NCBI GenBank assembly: GCA_003599485.1
Contig: QZKM01000027.1
Coordinates: forward strand, 1-64,000
Direction of reading: 5' to 3'
DNA from: Gammaproteobacteria bacterium
Lineage (GTDB): Bacteria; Pseudomonadota; Gammaproteobacteria; SURF-13
DNA: 64,000 bases
How positions within the stretch are numbered: position 1 is the first letter of the stretch; each line of letters begins with the position of its first letter. The position numbers were made by a program, and so were the translations under genes. The notes below the pieces were generated by a model that was not told where the DNA came from, searched no databases, and saw nothing but the letters and a program-made list of their open reading frames with translations. Below are positions 7,780-18,288 of the stretch, piece by piece.

Positions 7780-7818
7780 TTGACACCATTAATATAGCCA
7801 TTTAACATGACTATATTA
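7780..7818 (+). promoter_or_regulatory. Promoter and operator of the Phd/PIN toxin-antitoxin pair
   Basis: TTGACA (7780-7785) is followed after 17 bases by TAACAT (7803-7808). The eight-base inverted repeat TAATATAG (7790-7797) / CTATATTA (7811-7818) brackets the -10 box. That placement is typical of toxin-antitoxin autorepression sites, so the Phd-like antitoxin is the likely binder. Confidence 0.65.
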
Positions 7819-7832
7819 TGAGGTAGAGATGA

Positions 7833-8060
7833 ATGGCAAAGTTTAATATAGCCGAGGCCAAGGCCCGCTTCTCTGAGCTGGTGCAGAAGACCATGTTGGG
7901 TGAAGAGGTGGTGATTGCCAAGGATAACAAGCCCGTGGTCAAGCTGGTGCCGGTGGAGCGGCTGCGGCTGCGGCGCAAACCTGGCTCAGGAAAAGGCCAG
8001 ATTCTCTACGTGGCGCCGGACTTTGACGCCACCCCGGCAGACTTCAGGGATTACACCTGA
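7833..8060 (+). CDS. Phd/YefM-family antitoxin
   Basis: A 75-residue antitoxin whose N-terminal DNA-binding domain reads MAKFNIAEAKARFSELVQ and continues with EVVIAKDNKPVVKLVPV, the classic Phd/YefM pattern. The C-terminal tail (about residues 50-75) would wrap and neutralise the toxin. A GAGG ribosome site precedes the ATG. Its TGA shares one base with the toxin ATG, so translation is coupled. It probably represses its own promoter at the palindrome just upstream. Confidence 0.88.
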   Translation: MAKFNIAEAKARFSELVQKTMLGEEVVIAKDNKPVVKLVPVERLRLRRKPGSGKGQILYVAPDFDATPADFRDYT

Positions 8061-8446
8061 TGCGTCTTTTACTCGACACTCACGCGTTTCTCTGGTGGGT
8101 GGAAGATGCACCGGAACTTTCCAGGAAAGCGCGGCAAGCGGTGGCCAATCCCGGCAACGAGTGCTTCCTGAGTCTGGTGAGCTGCTGGGAAATGGCAATC
8201 AAACTGAGCCTTGGTAAACTCAAATTGTCGGGCGTGATTGAGCGCTTCATCCCGGAGCAGCTTTCAATCAATGGATTCCACCGGCTTGAGATCGGCTTTC
8301 GTCACGTAACGCAGGTCGCCTCCCTGCCTTTCCACCACCGTGATCCCTTTGACCGCCTGCTGGTGGCGCAGGCCAGAGAAGAAAAACTGGCAATTGTTTC
8401 AGCCGATGCCGTGTTTCAAAAATACGGCGTGAAGCGAATTTGGTAA
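8060..8446 (+). CDS. PIN-domain toxin (VapC-like)
   Basis: A 128-residue PIN-domain ribonuclease toxin. The acidic metal-binding residues are in place: Asp6 in LLLDTHAFLWW, Glu44 in SCWEMAIK, Asp95/Asp98 in HHRDPFDRLL and Asp116 in SADAVF. Members of this group (DTHAFLWW subtype) pair with Phd-like antitoxins, as here. The RNA target cannot be told from sequence. All key residues are present, so it should be active. Confidence 0.9.
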   Translation: MRLLLDTHAFLWWVEDAPELSRKARQAVANPGNECFLSLVSCWEMAIKLSLGKLKLSGVIERFIPEQLSINGFHRLEIGFRHVTQVASLPFHHRDPFDRLLVAQAREEKLAIVSADAVFQKYGVKRIW

Positions 8447-8462
8447 AACATCGAGGGACTAA

Positions 8463-9482
<1,020 letters not shown>

Positions 9483-9519
9483 AGGTCTTGCGCCTCCAGC
9501 GCCTCTGATTAATCCCTTC

Positions 9520-9547
9520 GTCATTCCCGCGCAGGCGGGAATCCAGT
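9520..9547. repeat. GTCATTCCCGC...GCGGGAATCCAG intergenic repeat
   Basis: A short hairpin-forming repeat (CATTCCCGC / GCGGGAATC) in the hemB-aroE gap. It belongs to the same family as the two copies near 6.1-6.2 kb. Confidence 0.7.
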
Positions 9548-9584
9548 AAAGTATCGGGCTATTTGATTTTCCAGGGTACTCATA

Positions 9585-10433
9585 GTGTCCTCCCTGTTCG
9601 ACTTCACATCCAAACCCGACCGCTACGCGCTGTTGGGGAATCCGGTGGCGCACAGCAAGTCGCCGCTTATCCACGCGGCGTTTGCGCGCCAGCTTGGCCA
9701 CAAAATCGAGTACAGCGCGATACAGGTGGACACCGGCGGCTTCGCGCAGGCGGTGGGCAATTTCGAGGCCGCCGGGGGCAAGGGGGTGAACGTCACCCTG
9801 CCGTTCAAGCAGGAGGCGTATGCGTTGTGCGACGAGTTGAGCGCGCGCGCGCGCCTGGCGCAGGCGGTCAACACCATCCTGTTTAAAGGCGGCGGCAAAC
9901 GCTTCGGCGACAATACCGACGGCGCGGGACTGGTGCGCGATATTGTGCACAATCACCACGGGCGGATAGCCGACCGGCGCGTGCTGCTGCTCGGCGCGGG
10001 CGGCGCGGCGCACGGCACGCTGGGGCCGCTGCTGGAGCAAAAGCCCGCGCGCCTGTTTATCGCCAACCGCACGCCGGACAAGGCGCTGGAGCTTGCGCGC
10101 GCGTTTCAGTCCCTCGGTCCCGCGGAAGGCGGGAGTTACGAGGCGCTGCAAGGACAGCAATTCGATTTCGTCATCAACGCCACCTCGGCCAGCCTGCAAA
10201 ACAGCGTGCCGCCGCTGCCTGACGACGCGCTCGCGCCGGGCGCCTGGTGCTACGATATGATGTACGCCGCCGCACCCACCGCGTTCGTGCGCTGGGGCAA
10301 CACGCACGGTGCGGCCAAATCCGTGGACGGCCTGGGGATGCTGGTGGAACAGGCGGCGGAATCGTTTTATATCTGGCGCGGCGTGCGCCCGGAGACTACG
10401 CCGGTCATTGAATCCTTACGCCGCAGCCTATAA
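9585..10433 (+). CDS. aroE: Shikimate dehydrogenase
   Basis: AroE reduces 3-dehydroshikimate to shikimate with NADPH in aromatic amino acid synthesis. The substrate domain has NPVAHSKSPLIHAAF and NVTLPFK with the catalytic Lys, then NTDGAGLVRDI, and the NADP-binding loop is LLLGAGGAAHG. The start is a GTG at 9585. Length 282 residues is a little above the usual 272. It is followed seven bases later by prlC. Confidence 0.95.
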   Translation: MSSLFDFTSKPDRYALLGNPVAHSKSPLIHAAFARQLGHKIEYSAIQVDTGGFAQAVGNFEAAGGKGVNVTLPFKQEAYALCDELSARARLAQAVNTILFKGGGKRFGDNTDGAGLVRDIVHNHHGRIADRRVLLLGAGGAAHGTLGPLLEQKPARLFIANRTPDKALELARAFQSLGPAEGGSYEALQGQQFDFVINATSASLQNSVPPLPDDALAPGAWCYDMMYAAAPTAFVRWGNTHGAAKSVDGLGMLVEQAAESFYIWRGVRPETTPVIESLRRSL

Positions 10434-10439
10434 CTATTC

Positions 10440-12482
10440 ATGATGGATAATCCACTTCTTAACAGCACAGGCTTGCCGCGCTTCACGGCAATACGGCCGG
10501 AGCACGTCGAACCGGCGATAGATTTCCTGCTGGCGGACAACCGTGTGCAAATCGGGAAACTTCTGCGTGACACAAGTACGTACACCTGGGACACGCTGAT
10601 TGCGCCTATCGAGGCGCTGGACGAGCGCCTGAACCGCGCCTGGTCGCCGGTGAGCCACTTGAACGCGGTGATGAACTCGGAAAAGCTGCGCGCCGCCTAT
10701 AATGCCTGCCTGCCCAAGCTGAGCGATTACGCCACCTGGATGGGGCAGAACAAACAGCTTTATGAAGCCTATAAACAGATTGCAGAGGGACCGGAATACG
10801 CTCAACTTGGCGGCGCGCAAAAAAAGGTGATAGAAAACGCGCTGCGCGACTTCCACCTCTCCGGCGTGGCGCTTCCCCCGGACCAGCAGGCGCGTTACAA
10901 GGCGATTCAACAGGAACTGTCCGCGCTCACCGCGAAGTTCGAGGAAAACGTGCTCGACGCCACGCAGTCCTGGCGCAAACAGGTGACGGATGGGTCATTG
11001 CTCGCGGGGCTGCCGGACACGGCGCGCGCGCTCGCCAGACAGACGGCCGAACAGAAGAATCTCGCCGGATGGGTATTCACGCTCGATTATCCGTCGTATG
11101 CGCCGGTGCTGAAATACGCGGACAGCCGTGAATTACGGGCTGAGATGTATCAGGCCTACATCACGCGCGCAAGCGACCAGGGACCGCACGCGGGGCGCTG
11201 GGACAACGCGCCGCTGATGGAAAAATTATTGAGCCTGCGCCACGAACTGGCGCAATTGCTGGGCTACCCCCACTTCGCCGCGCTGTCGCTGGCCAAAAAA
11301 ATGGCCAGGAGCGCCATTCAGGTGCTGGACTTCCTGCATGATCTCGCGCGCCGCGCCAAACCGGTGGCGGAGCGCGAACTGCGTGAACTCCAGCGCTTCG
11401 CGCGCGAGCGCCACGGGGCCGGAACCCTGGAGGCCTGGGACGTGGCCTATTACTCGGAAAAACTGCGCCAGCACACCTACGCCGTGTCGCAGGAGGAACT
11501 GCGCCCTTGGTTTCCCCTGCCGCGCGTGCTCACCGGCATGTTTGCGGTGGTCGAGCGCCTGTATGGGCTGAGCATCCATGAGGTCAAAAACGTCGAGGTC
11601 TGGCACGCGGACGTGCGCTTTTTTGAAATCCGGGACGGCGAAAATAATCTGCGCGGACAGTTCTATCTCGACCCGTACGCGCGCGAGCACAAGCGCGGCG
11701 GGGCATGGATGGACGAATGCGTGGCGCGCATGCGCACGCGCGCCGGGGTGCAAACGCCGGTCGCCTATCTCACCTGCAATTTCAGCGCGCCAATTGGCGA
11801 GCAGGCTTCGCTGCTCACCCACGACGAAGTGGTGACGCTGTTTCACGAGTTCGGCCACGGCCTGCACCACATGCTGACGCGCGTGGATCATCTCGGCGTG
11901 TCCGGCATCAACGGCGTGGCCTGGGACGCGGTGGAACTCCCCAGCCAGTTCATGGAAAACTGGTGCTGGGAACGTGAGGCGCTGGACGTGATCTCCGGCC
12001 ACCACCAAACCCATGCGCCGCTGCCGCAGGCGCTGCTGGATAAAATGCTCAAGGCGCGGAATTTCCAGTCCGGCATGCACATGGTGCGCCAGCTTGAGTT
12101 CGCGCTGTTTGATTTCCGTTTGCACCTGGAGTTTGACCCCGGCAAGGGCGCTCAGGTGCGTGAGCTGCTGCAACAAGTGCGCGACGCGGTGGCGGTGGTG
12201 AAGCCCCCGGAGTTCGAGCGCTTCGCCAACAGCTTCACCCACATCTTCGCGGGCGGCTACGCGGCAGGCTATTACAGCTACCTGTGGGCCGAGGTGCTGT
12301 CCTCCGACGCCTACGCCAAGTTCGAGGAGCGCGGCATCTTCGACCAGACTACCGGCGCGGAATTCCTGCACACCGTGCTGGAGCAGGGCGGCGCGCGCGA
12401 CGCGCTGGAGTTGTTCGTCGCCTTCCGCGGGCGCGAGCCGCGGATAGACGCCCTGTTGCGCCATCATGGCCTCGCGGCGTGA
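10440..12482 (+). CDS. prlC: Oligopeptidase A (M3 metallopeptidase)
   Basis: A 680-residue cytoplasmic zinc peptidase that degrades short peptides, including cleaved signal peptides. The zinc motif HEFGH begins at residue 469 ([11 protein letters not shown]), and the third ligand Glu lies in the following helix region ([11 protein letters not shown]). Length and N-terminus ([24 protein letters not shown]) fit OpdA/PrlC. Its stop overlaps the GTG start of the exonuclease gene. Confidence 0.95.
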   Translation: MMDNPLLNSTGLPRFTAIRPEHVEPAIDFLLADNRVQIGKLLRDTSTYTWDTLIAPIEALDERLNRAWSPVSHLNAVMNSEKLRAAYNACLPKLSDYATWMGQNKQLYEAYKQIAEGPEYAQLGGAQKKVIENALRDFHLSGVALPPDQQARYKAIQQELSALTAKFEENVLDATQSWRKQVTDGSLLAGLPDTARALARQTAEQKNLAGWVFTLDYPSYAPVLKYADSRELRAEMYQAYITRASDQGPHAGRWDNAPLMEKLLSLRHELAQLLGYPHFAALSLAKKMARSAIQVLDFLHDLARRAKPVAERELRELQRFARERHGAGTLEAWDVAYYSEKLRQHTYAVSQEELRPWFPLPRVLTGMFAVVERLYGLSIHEVKNVEVWHADVRFFEIRDGENNLRGQFYLDPYAREHKRGGAWMDECVARMRTRAGVQTPVAYLTCNFSAPIGEQASLLTHDEVVTLFHEFGHGLHHMLTRVDHLGVSGINGVAWDAVELPSQFMENWCWEREALDVISGHHQTHAPLPQALLDKMLKARNFQSGMHMVRQLEFALFDFRLHLEFDPGKGAQVRELLQQVRDAVAVVKPPEFERFANSFTHIFAGGYAAGYYSYLWAEVLSSDAYAKFEERGIFDQTTGAEFLHTVLEQGGARDALELFVAFRGREPRIDALLRHHGLAA

Positions 12483-13255
12483 AGCCGTTTAAAGCCGCCA
12501 CCTGGAACGTCAACTCCCTGCGCGTGCGCCTCCCGCACGTGCTGGCATGGCTGCAAACGGAACAACCCGACATTCTCGCGCTGCAGGAAACCAAACTCAC
12601 GGATGACGATTTCCCGCTGTCCGAAATCCACGACGTGGGGTATCAGGCGGTGTACAGCGGGCAAAAAACCTATAACGGAGTGGCGCTATTGAGCCGCGCC
12701 CGGCCGGGTGAAGTGCAGAACAACATCCCCGGCCTGGAGGACGAGCAGCGCCGTTTTCTCGCGGCGGATTACGACGGCCTGCGTGTCATCAATCTCTACG
12801 TGCCGAACGGGGCGAGTGTGGGTTCGGACAAATATCAGTACAAGCTCGCCTGGCTGGAAAAGGTCAGCACCTACCTCCAGGCGCAATTGGCCGCGCATGA
12901 GCGCCTGCTCGTGCTGGGCGACTTCAACATCGCGCCGCAAGACCTGGATGTGCACGACCCCAAGCTCTGGGAAGGACAGGTGCTGGTGAGCGAGCCGGAG
13001 CGAGCCGCGTTCCGCGCGCTTTTGAACATGGGCTTGGTGGATACGCTGCGCCTGTTTGAGCCGGGCGGCGGAGTTTACACCTGGTGGGACTATCGCGCGG
13101 GCGCGTTCCGGCGCAATCACGGCCTGCGCATAGACCACATCCTGCTCAGCCCCGCGCTGCGCGCGCTGTGCGCGTCCTGCCGCGTGGACAAAGCGCCGCG
13201 CAAGCTGGAGCGTCCTTCCGATCACGCGCCGGTGGTGGCTGAATTCAGTTTGTGA
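12479..13255 (+). CDS. Exodeoxyribonuclease III-type AP endonuclease (copy 1)
   Basis: A 258-residue member of the ExoIII/AP-endonuclease family that cuts at abasic sites and digests 3' ends. Active-site blocks are [44 protein letters not shown] and [11 protein letters not shown]. The GTG at 12479 overlaps the prlC TGA and gives the normal N-terminus. A second family member lies at 31265-32041. Confidence 0.93.
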   Translation: MKPFKAATWNVNSLRVRLPHVLAWLQTEQPDILALQETKLTDDDFPLSEIHDVGYQAVYSGQKTYNGVALLSRARPGEVQNNIPGLEDEQRRFLAADYDGLRVINLYVPNGASVGSDKYQYKLAWLEKVSTYLQAQLAAHERLLVLGDFNIAPQDLDVHDPKLWEGQVLVSEPERAAFRALLNMGLVDTLRLFEPGGGVYTWWDYRAGAFRRNHGLRIDHILLSPALRALCASCRVDKAPRKLERPSDHAPVVAEFSL

Positions 13256-13650
13256 TGGACGCAGGTTTATATTCTCTGCTGGCCGACGGCGTGCTTATTC
13301 TGCACGCGAGTTACGTGTTATTCGTGATCGGGGGCCAGGCGCTGGTTGTCGCGGGCTGGATCAGGCGTTGGACATGGACGCGCAACCGGTGGTTCCGCTG
13401 GCTGCACCTCGCCGCCATCGGTTTTGTGGTGGCGGAGGCGTGGCTGGGGGTGCGTTGTCCGCTCACGGTGCTGGAAAATGCTCTGCGCGGGCTCGCCGGA
13501 GACACCCGCTACGAGATGAGCTTCATCGGTTACTGGCTGAACCATTTATTGTTTTATGACGCGCCGGAGTGTGCGTTCACCACGATCTACACCCTGTTTG
13601 GCCTGCTGGTGCTCGTCACCCTGGCGCTGTATCCGCCGCGCAGGACTTGA
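13255..13650 (+). CDS. DUF2784 family membrane protein
   Basis: A 131-residue membrane protein with about four hydrophobic helices, matching DUF2784 in pattern (LLADGVLILHASYVLFV, EAWLGVRCPLTVLEN, FIGYWLNHLLFYDAP). The function is unknown. Its ATG forms TGATG with the upstream stop. The 3' end overlaps the convergent epimerase gene by 35 bases. Confidence 0.85.
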   Translation: MDAGLYSLLADGVLILHASYVLFVIGGQALVVAGWIRRWTWTRNRWFRWLHLAAIGFVVAEAWLGVRCPLTVLENALRGLAGDTRYEMSFIGYWLNHLLFYDAPECAFTTIYTLFGLLVLVTLALYPPRRT

Positions 13651-14521
13651 GCCCCTGTTCCAGCGTGGGGTAGAGCAAGGTGACGCCCAGTTCCTCGCGC
13701 ATGCGCCGGTTGTCCATGCGGCGCGACTCGTTAAGATACGGCACCATGCCCGGGCTCAACTTCATTTGCGCTTCAACCAGAGAAATCTGCGGTGGACGCG
13801 GCAGGCCGTGCGCGTCGGCCACGGCGTTGAAATAATCGGTCATGGTGCTGTGCTCGCCGTCGCACACGTTGTAAATCCCGTTTCCGTGCTCCATGGCGGC
13901 GATACACACCCGCGCCAGATCATCGGCGTGAATGCGGTTGGTATACGGCGCCTGCTCGCGCCGCACCACCGGCTCGGCGCGCCGGATGCGCGCGATGGGC
14001 AGACGCCCCGGTCCGTATATGCCGCCTACGCGCAGTATCACCAGCGGCGCCTGGCTGCGGCGGCTCCAGTCGAGCAAAACATTTTCAGCGGCGAGGCGCG
14101 CCCGGGCACGGGCCGTCTGCGGATTGGGCGGCGTATGTTCCGTGACCCAGCCACCCCGATGATCGCCGTACACGCCGCTGGTGCTGATATAAACCAGCTT
14201 CGCGGGCGCGCCCTGCACGGCCTGCATAAAATGCTCGATGCGCGGGTCATGCGCCGCGCCTTCCGGCGGCGGAGCGAAGTAATACACGCGTGCGCCTGCT
14301 TGTGCGTCGCACGCAGACAGGCGGCGCAGGGATAATCGCGTCAGCGTATCCGCATTATCCAGATTACCCGCCAGCGGGGTAATACCCCGCGCGGCCAGGC
14401 TTGATGCGCCCGCCGGCGTGCGCGCCAGCGCGCTCACGCTGTCGCCGCGCGCGCGATGCAGGGCGGCGACGCGGCGGCCGATGTCGCCGCAACCCGCGAT
14501 GAATACCGGATAATTAAACAA
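13616..14521 (-). CDS. NAD(P)-dependent epimerase/dehydratase (YeeZ-like)
   Basis: A 301-residue extended-SDR Rossmann protein. The nucleotide-binding motif is FIAGCGDIGRRVA, an atypical GCGDIG form seen in YeeZ-like proteins. STSGVYGD with the catalytic Tyr and RVGGIYGPGR follow. A typical lysine in YxxxK is not evident, so the reaction is uncertain. It is convergent with, and overlaps, the DUF2784 gene. Confidence 0.82.
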   Translation of the reverse strand: MFNYPVFIAGCGDIGRRVAALHRARGDSVSALARTPAGASSLAARGITPLAGNLDNADTLTRLSLRRLSACDAQAGARVYYFAPPPEGAAHDPRIEHFMQAVQGAPAKLVYISTSGVYGDHRGGWVTEHTPPNPQTARARARLAAENVLLDWSRRSQAPLVILRVGGIYGPGRLPIARIRRAEPVVRREQAPYTNRIHADDLARVCIAAMEHGNGIYNVCDGEHSTMTDYFNAVADAHGLPRPPQISLVEAQMKLSPGMVPYLNESRRMDNRRMREELGVTLLYPTLEQGLKSCAADTAPG

Positions 14522-14576
14522 GATTCCTCTCTGGATAAAAAACAGCGATAATAGATAGTTTTACACGCAGCCACTC

Positions 14577-15605
14577 ATGACTTTCAAAGTTCGCCTGCAG
14601 CCCAGCGGCATGGAATTTCACGCCTCGCCGGAGGAGACGGTGCTCGATGCGGCGTTGCGCCAGGGCGTCGTGCTGCCCTACGGTTGCCGCAACGGCGTGT
14701 GCGGCTCGTGCAAGGGCAGACGGATTGCGGGCCGCATTGATTATGGCAGATTCGACACCGCGTTGCTGAACACCACCCTGAGCGAGGCGGAACAGCAGGC
14801 GGGTTTCATGCTGCTTTGCCAGGCGCACGCGGCGGGCGACCTGGTTATAGAGGCGCGCACGGTGAACGCCGCCTGCGGCATCCAGCCCAGGATATTGCCG
14901 TGCCGCGTGGCGCGGCTGGAGCGCTTGTCCGAAGACGTGATGCGCGTGCAACTCAAGCTGCCCGCCACGGAACGCCTGCAATTTCTCGCCGGACAATACA
15001 TAGATTTTCTGCTGCCCGAAGGCAGGCGGCGCAGCTTCTCCATCGCCAACGCGCCGCACGCGGATGAATTCATCGAGCTGCACATCAAGCACGTCGAGGG
15101 CGGGCGCTTTACCGGCGACGTATTTTCCGGACTCAGAGAAAAGGCCCTGCTGCGCCTTGAAGGTCCACTGGGAAACTTTTACCTGCGCAAGGACTCCACC
15201 CGCCCGGTCATCTTTATCGCGGGCGGCACCGGCTTCGGCCCGATCAAGGGCATGATTGAGCACGCCCTGGCCGAGGGCGTCACCCGCCCCATGCATCTTT
15301 ACTGGAGTGCGCGCAGCGAACGCGACCTGTATCTCGATCATTTGCCGCGCGCCTGGCAGGCGCAACATCGCCATGTACGCTACACGCCGGTGCTGTCGCA
15401 GCCGCAGGCGCACTGGCCGGGAAAAACGGGTTATGCGGCAGCCGCGGTGATGGAGGATTTTCCTGACCTCAGCGGCCATGAGGTGTACGCCAGCGGCCCG
15501 CCCGCCATGGTACGCGACGCGCAGGCGTCCCTGCTCAAACAGGGCCTGGCGCTGGAAAATTTCTATTCCGATCCTTTCGAATTCAACGAAAAGCCCGCGC
15601 CGTAA
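14577..15605 (+). CDS. Ferredoxin-domain NAD(P)H:flavin reductase (AscD/CDP-6-deoxy-glucoseen reductase-like)
   Basis: A 342-residue electron-transfer protein with three parts. A plant-type [2Fe-2S] ferredoxin domain has Cys37, Cys42 and Cys45 (CRNGVCGSC) and Cys81 (LLCQAHA). An FAD domain has RRSFSIANAP, and an NAD domain has IAGGTGFGPIKGM. Such proteins pass electrons from NADH to a partner oxygenase or dehydratase; related ones are often annotated as CDP-6-deoxy-delta-3,4-glucoseen reductases. No obvious partner is adjacent. Confidence 0.88.
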   Translation: MTFKVRLQPSGMEFHASPEETVLDAALRQGVVLPYGCRNGVCGSCKGRRIAGRIDYGRFDTALLNTTLSEAEQQAGFMLLCQAHAAGDLVIEARTVNAACGIQPRILPCRVARLERLSEDVMRVQLKLPATERLQFLAGQYIDFLLPEGRRRSFSIANAPHADEFIELHIKHVEGGRFTGDVFSGLREKALLRLEGPLGNFYLRKDSTRPVIFIAGGTGFGPIKGMIEHALAEGVTRPMHLYWSARSERDLYLDHLPRAWQAQHRHVRYTPVLSQPQAHWPGKTGYAAAAVMEDFPDLSGHEVYASGPPAMVRDAQASLLKQGLALENFYSDPFEFNEKPAP

Positions 15606-15613
15606 TTATTTAT

Positions 15614-15757
15614 ACATAGCGACATAAATCGTAGCGAGCGGGTTTGAGGCGGGGGCGGTGGAGCGCAGCGACCGGAGCCTACATAGAAGTAGGTGAGGAT
15701 CGCGAGCACCGCACGCACCCGCATCAAAACCGCGCAGTAGATTTAGGTCGCTATGTG
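15614..15757. repeat. 144-base imperfect palindrome (MITE-like) at the hemD 3' end
   Basis: The ends ACATAGCGACATAAATC (from 15614) and GATTTAGGTCGCTATGT (to 15757) are near-perfect complements. The inner parts also pair: GAGCGCAGCGACCGG with the later GATCGCGAGCACCG region, and CCTACATAGAAGTAGG at the apex. The whole unit could fold into one long hairpin. Its right end contains the hemD stop codon. No transposase is present, so it resembles a non-autonomous mobile repeat. Confidence 0.7.
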
Positions 15758-16551
15758 TACCTGCGCCGCACGGCCTGCACTACCGCCTCCGCCAAGGCCT
15801 CGTCGCCGGCGAGCTGCGCCACCGTCACCGATTTAAAACCCAGGGCGCGCGCGTCTTCGGCGATGCGCGCGCTCAACACGACGAGCGGCAGGGCGCGCAG
15901 CCGCTGTGCGCCTTCCTTGCCCGCCATCTCCAGCAAATTGCGCACGGCCTCGCTGCTGGTGGCGGTCACCACCTGCACCTTGTTCTGACGCAGTTCTTCA
16001 AGCAGGGCGCTCACGTCCGCCTGCGGCTTGGTGCGCCTGTACACCTCGGCGTACTCCACGCGGGCGCCGCGCTCGCGCAAGGCTTGCGCCAACAACTCGC
16101 GTCCGCCCGCACCGCGGAAGATCACGATGTTCTTTCCATGCACCTCCCGCATCTCCGGCAACGCAAGCAGCGCCTCGCTGTTAAAGCCCTGCGCCGGGAT
16201 GAGGTCGGCGTGTATGCCGAATTCCTGCAATTGCCTGGCGGTGCTGTTTCCCACCACCGCCAGTTGCAAGTGGGCGGGCAGCGGGCGCCGCGCCAGGATC
16301 AACGACAGCGCCTTGTCCACCGCGTTGGCGCTGATGAAGATGGCGATATCGAATTCGTCCAGCCGGTCAACGAGATCGAGCAGCGCGGGGCTTTCCTCGG
16401 CGGCCACGATCTCCAGCACCGGAAACAACAGCGCCCGTCCGCCCTGCTCCTCGATCAGTTCGCACAACTCCGCGGCCTGCTGCGCGGGGCGCGTCACCAA
16501 CACGCCCACCCCCTTGAGCGACTGCGCCCTAGCCTTCGGCGAAGCGTTCAT
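15751..16551 (-). CDS. hemD: Uroporphyrinogen-III synthase
   Basis: HemD cyclises and inverts ring D of hydroxymethylbilane to give uroporphyrinogen III. The 266-residue product has the two-lobed HemD pattern: [21 protein letters not shown] near the start, [18 protein letters not shown], and [18 protein letters not shown]. The start at 16551 overlaps the end of hemC by 23 bases; the upstream ATG at 16554 is possible. The stop codon is supplied by the palindromic repeat at 15614-15757. Confidence 0.9.
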   Translation of the reverse strand: MNASPKARAQSLKGVGVLVTRPAQQAAELCELIEEQGGRALLFPVLEIVAAEESPALLDLVDRLDEFDIAIFISANAVDKALSLILARRPLPAHLQLAVVGNSTARQLQEFGIHADLIPAQGFNSEALLALPEMREVHGKNIVIFRGAGGRELLAQALRERGARVEYAEVYRRTKPQADVSALLEELRQNKVQVVTATSSEAVRNLLEMAGKEGAQRLRALPLVVLSARIAEDARALGFKSVTVAQLAGDEALAEAVVQAVRRRYT

Positions 16552-17476
16552 CCGCATACACATCGCGCAGTATCGCGCGCGCGCCACGCGCCAGCAGATC
16601 GTCGGCCAGCGCAACGCCGAGACGCCCGGCCTGTTCCGGCGCGCCGCTGATTTCGCCGCGCACCACCTCGCTGCCGTCGGGGCGTGCGACCAGCCCGCGC
16701 AGAAAAAGTTTTCCGTCCTTGAATTCGGCGTGGCCGGCTATCGGCACCTGGCACCCGCCCTGCAGGCGATGGTTCATGGCGCGCTCCGCCGTCACCCTGA
16801 TTTGGGTCTCGGCGTGATTCATCACCCGGATCAGGTCATGCACGCGCGCATCATCGCTGCGGCACTCGATGCCGATGGCGCCCTGGCCGATGGCGGGCAG
16901 ACTCACGCCGGTGGGAAGAAATTGCGTGATGCGTTTTGCAAAGCCGAGGCGCAACAAGCCGGCGGCGGCGAGGATGACGGCGTCGAATTCGCCTTCATCC
17001 AGTTTTCTCAAACGGGTGTTCACGTTGCCGCGCAGGCTGGTGATGTTGAGATCAGGGCGGCGCTCATACAATTGGCACTGGCGGCGCATGCTGGAGGTGC
17101 CGACGCGTGCGCCTTTGGGCAAATCGTCCAGCGTCGCGTACCGGCTGGAAACAAACGCATCGCGCGGGTCTTCGCGCACGCCGATCACCGGCAGGTGCAA
17201 ACCCGGGGGAAATTCCACCGGCACGTCCTTCATGGAGTGCACCGCGATGTCGGCCTGGCCGTTCAGCAATCCCTCTTCCAGCTCCTTGACGAACAAGCCC
17301 TTGCCGCCCACCTTGGCGAGCGGAGTATCCAGCACCCGGTCGCCCTGGGTGCTCATGCGCACCAGTTCGACAGCGAGGCCGGGATGCGTCTTTTGCAACT
17401 CCTGTTTCACATGCTCGGCCTGCCACAAGGCGAGCGGGCTTTTTCGGGTGGCGATGCGTAACGGCAACGAGGACAT
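16529..17476 (-). CDS. hemC: Hydroxymethylbilane synthase (porphobilinogen deaminase)
   Basis: HemC links four porphobilinogens into hydroxymethylbilane. The 315-residue product begins [18 protein letters not shown] and carries the dipyrromethane-cofactor cysteine in [15 protein letters not shown]. The ATG at 17476 is chosen by family alignment; the frame is open further upstream to 17689, but that region overlaps algR and is not conserved. It overlaps hemD and lies 77 bases downstream of algR. Confidence 0.95.
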   Translation of the reverse strand: MSSLPLRIATRKSPLALWQAEHVKQELQKTHPGLAVELVRMSTQGDRVLDTPLAKVGGKGLFVKELEEGLLNGQADIAVHSMKDVPVEFPPGLHLPVIGVREDPRDAFVSSRYATLDDLPKGARVGTSSMRRQCQLYERRPDLNITSLRGNVNTRLRKLDEGEFDAVILAAAGLLRLGFAKRITQFLPTGVSLPAIGQGAIGIECRSDDARVHDLIRVMNHAETQIRVTAERAMNHRLQGGCQVPIAGHAEFKDGKLFLRGLVARPDGSEVVRGEISGAPEQAGRLGVALADDLLARGARAILRDVYADERFAEG

Positions 17477-17553
17477 GGCTGCTTGAACCGAAAATCGAGA
17501 CGCTAATGTTAAGACCAAGCTCGCGGATAAGCAAATGGGCGTCCAAATATTCG

Positions 17554-18288
17554 TTACGGCAAGTCGTGCAGCTTTCTGCGCACCTCGCTCGCGTGGCGGC
17601 GGCTGATCTCGATCAGTTCCTCCGTCCCGCGCAGCCGGATGTGCCAACTGTCCCGTGCGCCCTTTTCCATCCCGGCCACGAACGCGCACGCCACCAAGGC
17701 GTTGCGGTGGACGCGCAGAAAACGCGCGCCGAACTCCTGCTCCAGCGACTTGAGTGGCTCTTCAATCAGCACCTCACCCCCTGCATAGGCGGCGGTGACG
17801 TATTTCTGATCCGCCCTGAAATAACGTATCTCGTCCACCGGAATGAGACTGATCTTGCCGTGCGCATGCACGCTGAGATGGGTGCGCGCGTGCGGCATCC
17901 CGGCGTTCTGGCGCAGGCGTTCGAGTTGCGCCCGGTTGGGTTGACGCGACTTGGCGAGCGCCGCGCGCAAGCGTTCCGCGCGCACCGGCTTCAACAGATA
18001 ATCCACGGCGCCGGCTTCAAAGGCGTCCAGCGCGTGGTCATCATACGCGGTGGTAAAGATCACCGCCGGCGGCTGCTCCAGACCCGACAGGTGACGCGCC
18101 GCTTCCAGCCCATCCATGCCGGGCATGCGGATGTCCATCAGCACCACGTCGGGCTGGTGCTCGTTGTACTTCAGCAACGCCTGCCTGCCGTCCTCCGCTT
18201 CGTCCACCACTTGGGCCTCGGTCTCCGCCAGCAAGCCGCGCAGCCTGGCGCGCGCCAAGGGCTCGTCGTCCACGATCAGTATCTTCAT
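17554..18288 (-). CDS. algR: LytTR-family response regulator AlgR
   Basis: A 244-residue response regulator: receiver domain (acidic pocket Asp7/Asp8, phosphorylation site Asp52 in [11 protein letters not shown], Lys in [10 protein letters not shown]) and a LytTR DNA-binding domain (about residues 140-240). In Pseudomonas AlgR controls alginate, pili and virulence. Its neighbour AlgZ and the hemCD-argH setting match that locus. It overlaps algZ by four bases. Confidence 0.92.
   Translation of the reverse strand: MKILIVDDEPLARARLRGLLAETEAQVVDEAEDGRQALLKYNEHQPDVVLMDIRMPGMDGLEAARHLSGLEQPPAVIFTTAYDDHALDAFEAGAVDYLLKPVRAERLRAALAKSRQPNRAQLERLRQNAGMPHARTHLSVHAHGKISLIPVDEIRYFRADQKYVTAAYAGGEVLIEEPLKSLEQEFGARFLRVHRNALVACAFVAGMEKGARDSWHIRLRGTEELIEISRRHASEVRRKLHDLP

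Noticed and set aside
15644-15988. A 114-codon plus-strand frame in the 15.6 kb repeat
   Set aside because: It reads through the palindromic repeat and then antisense to hemD.
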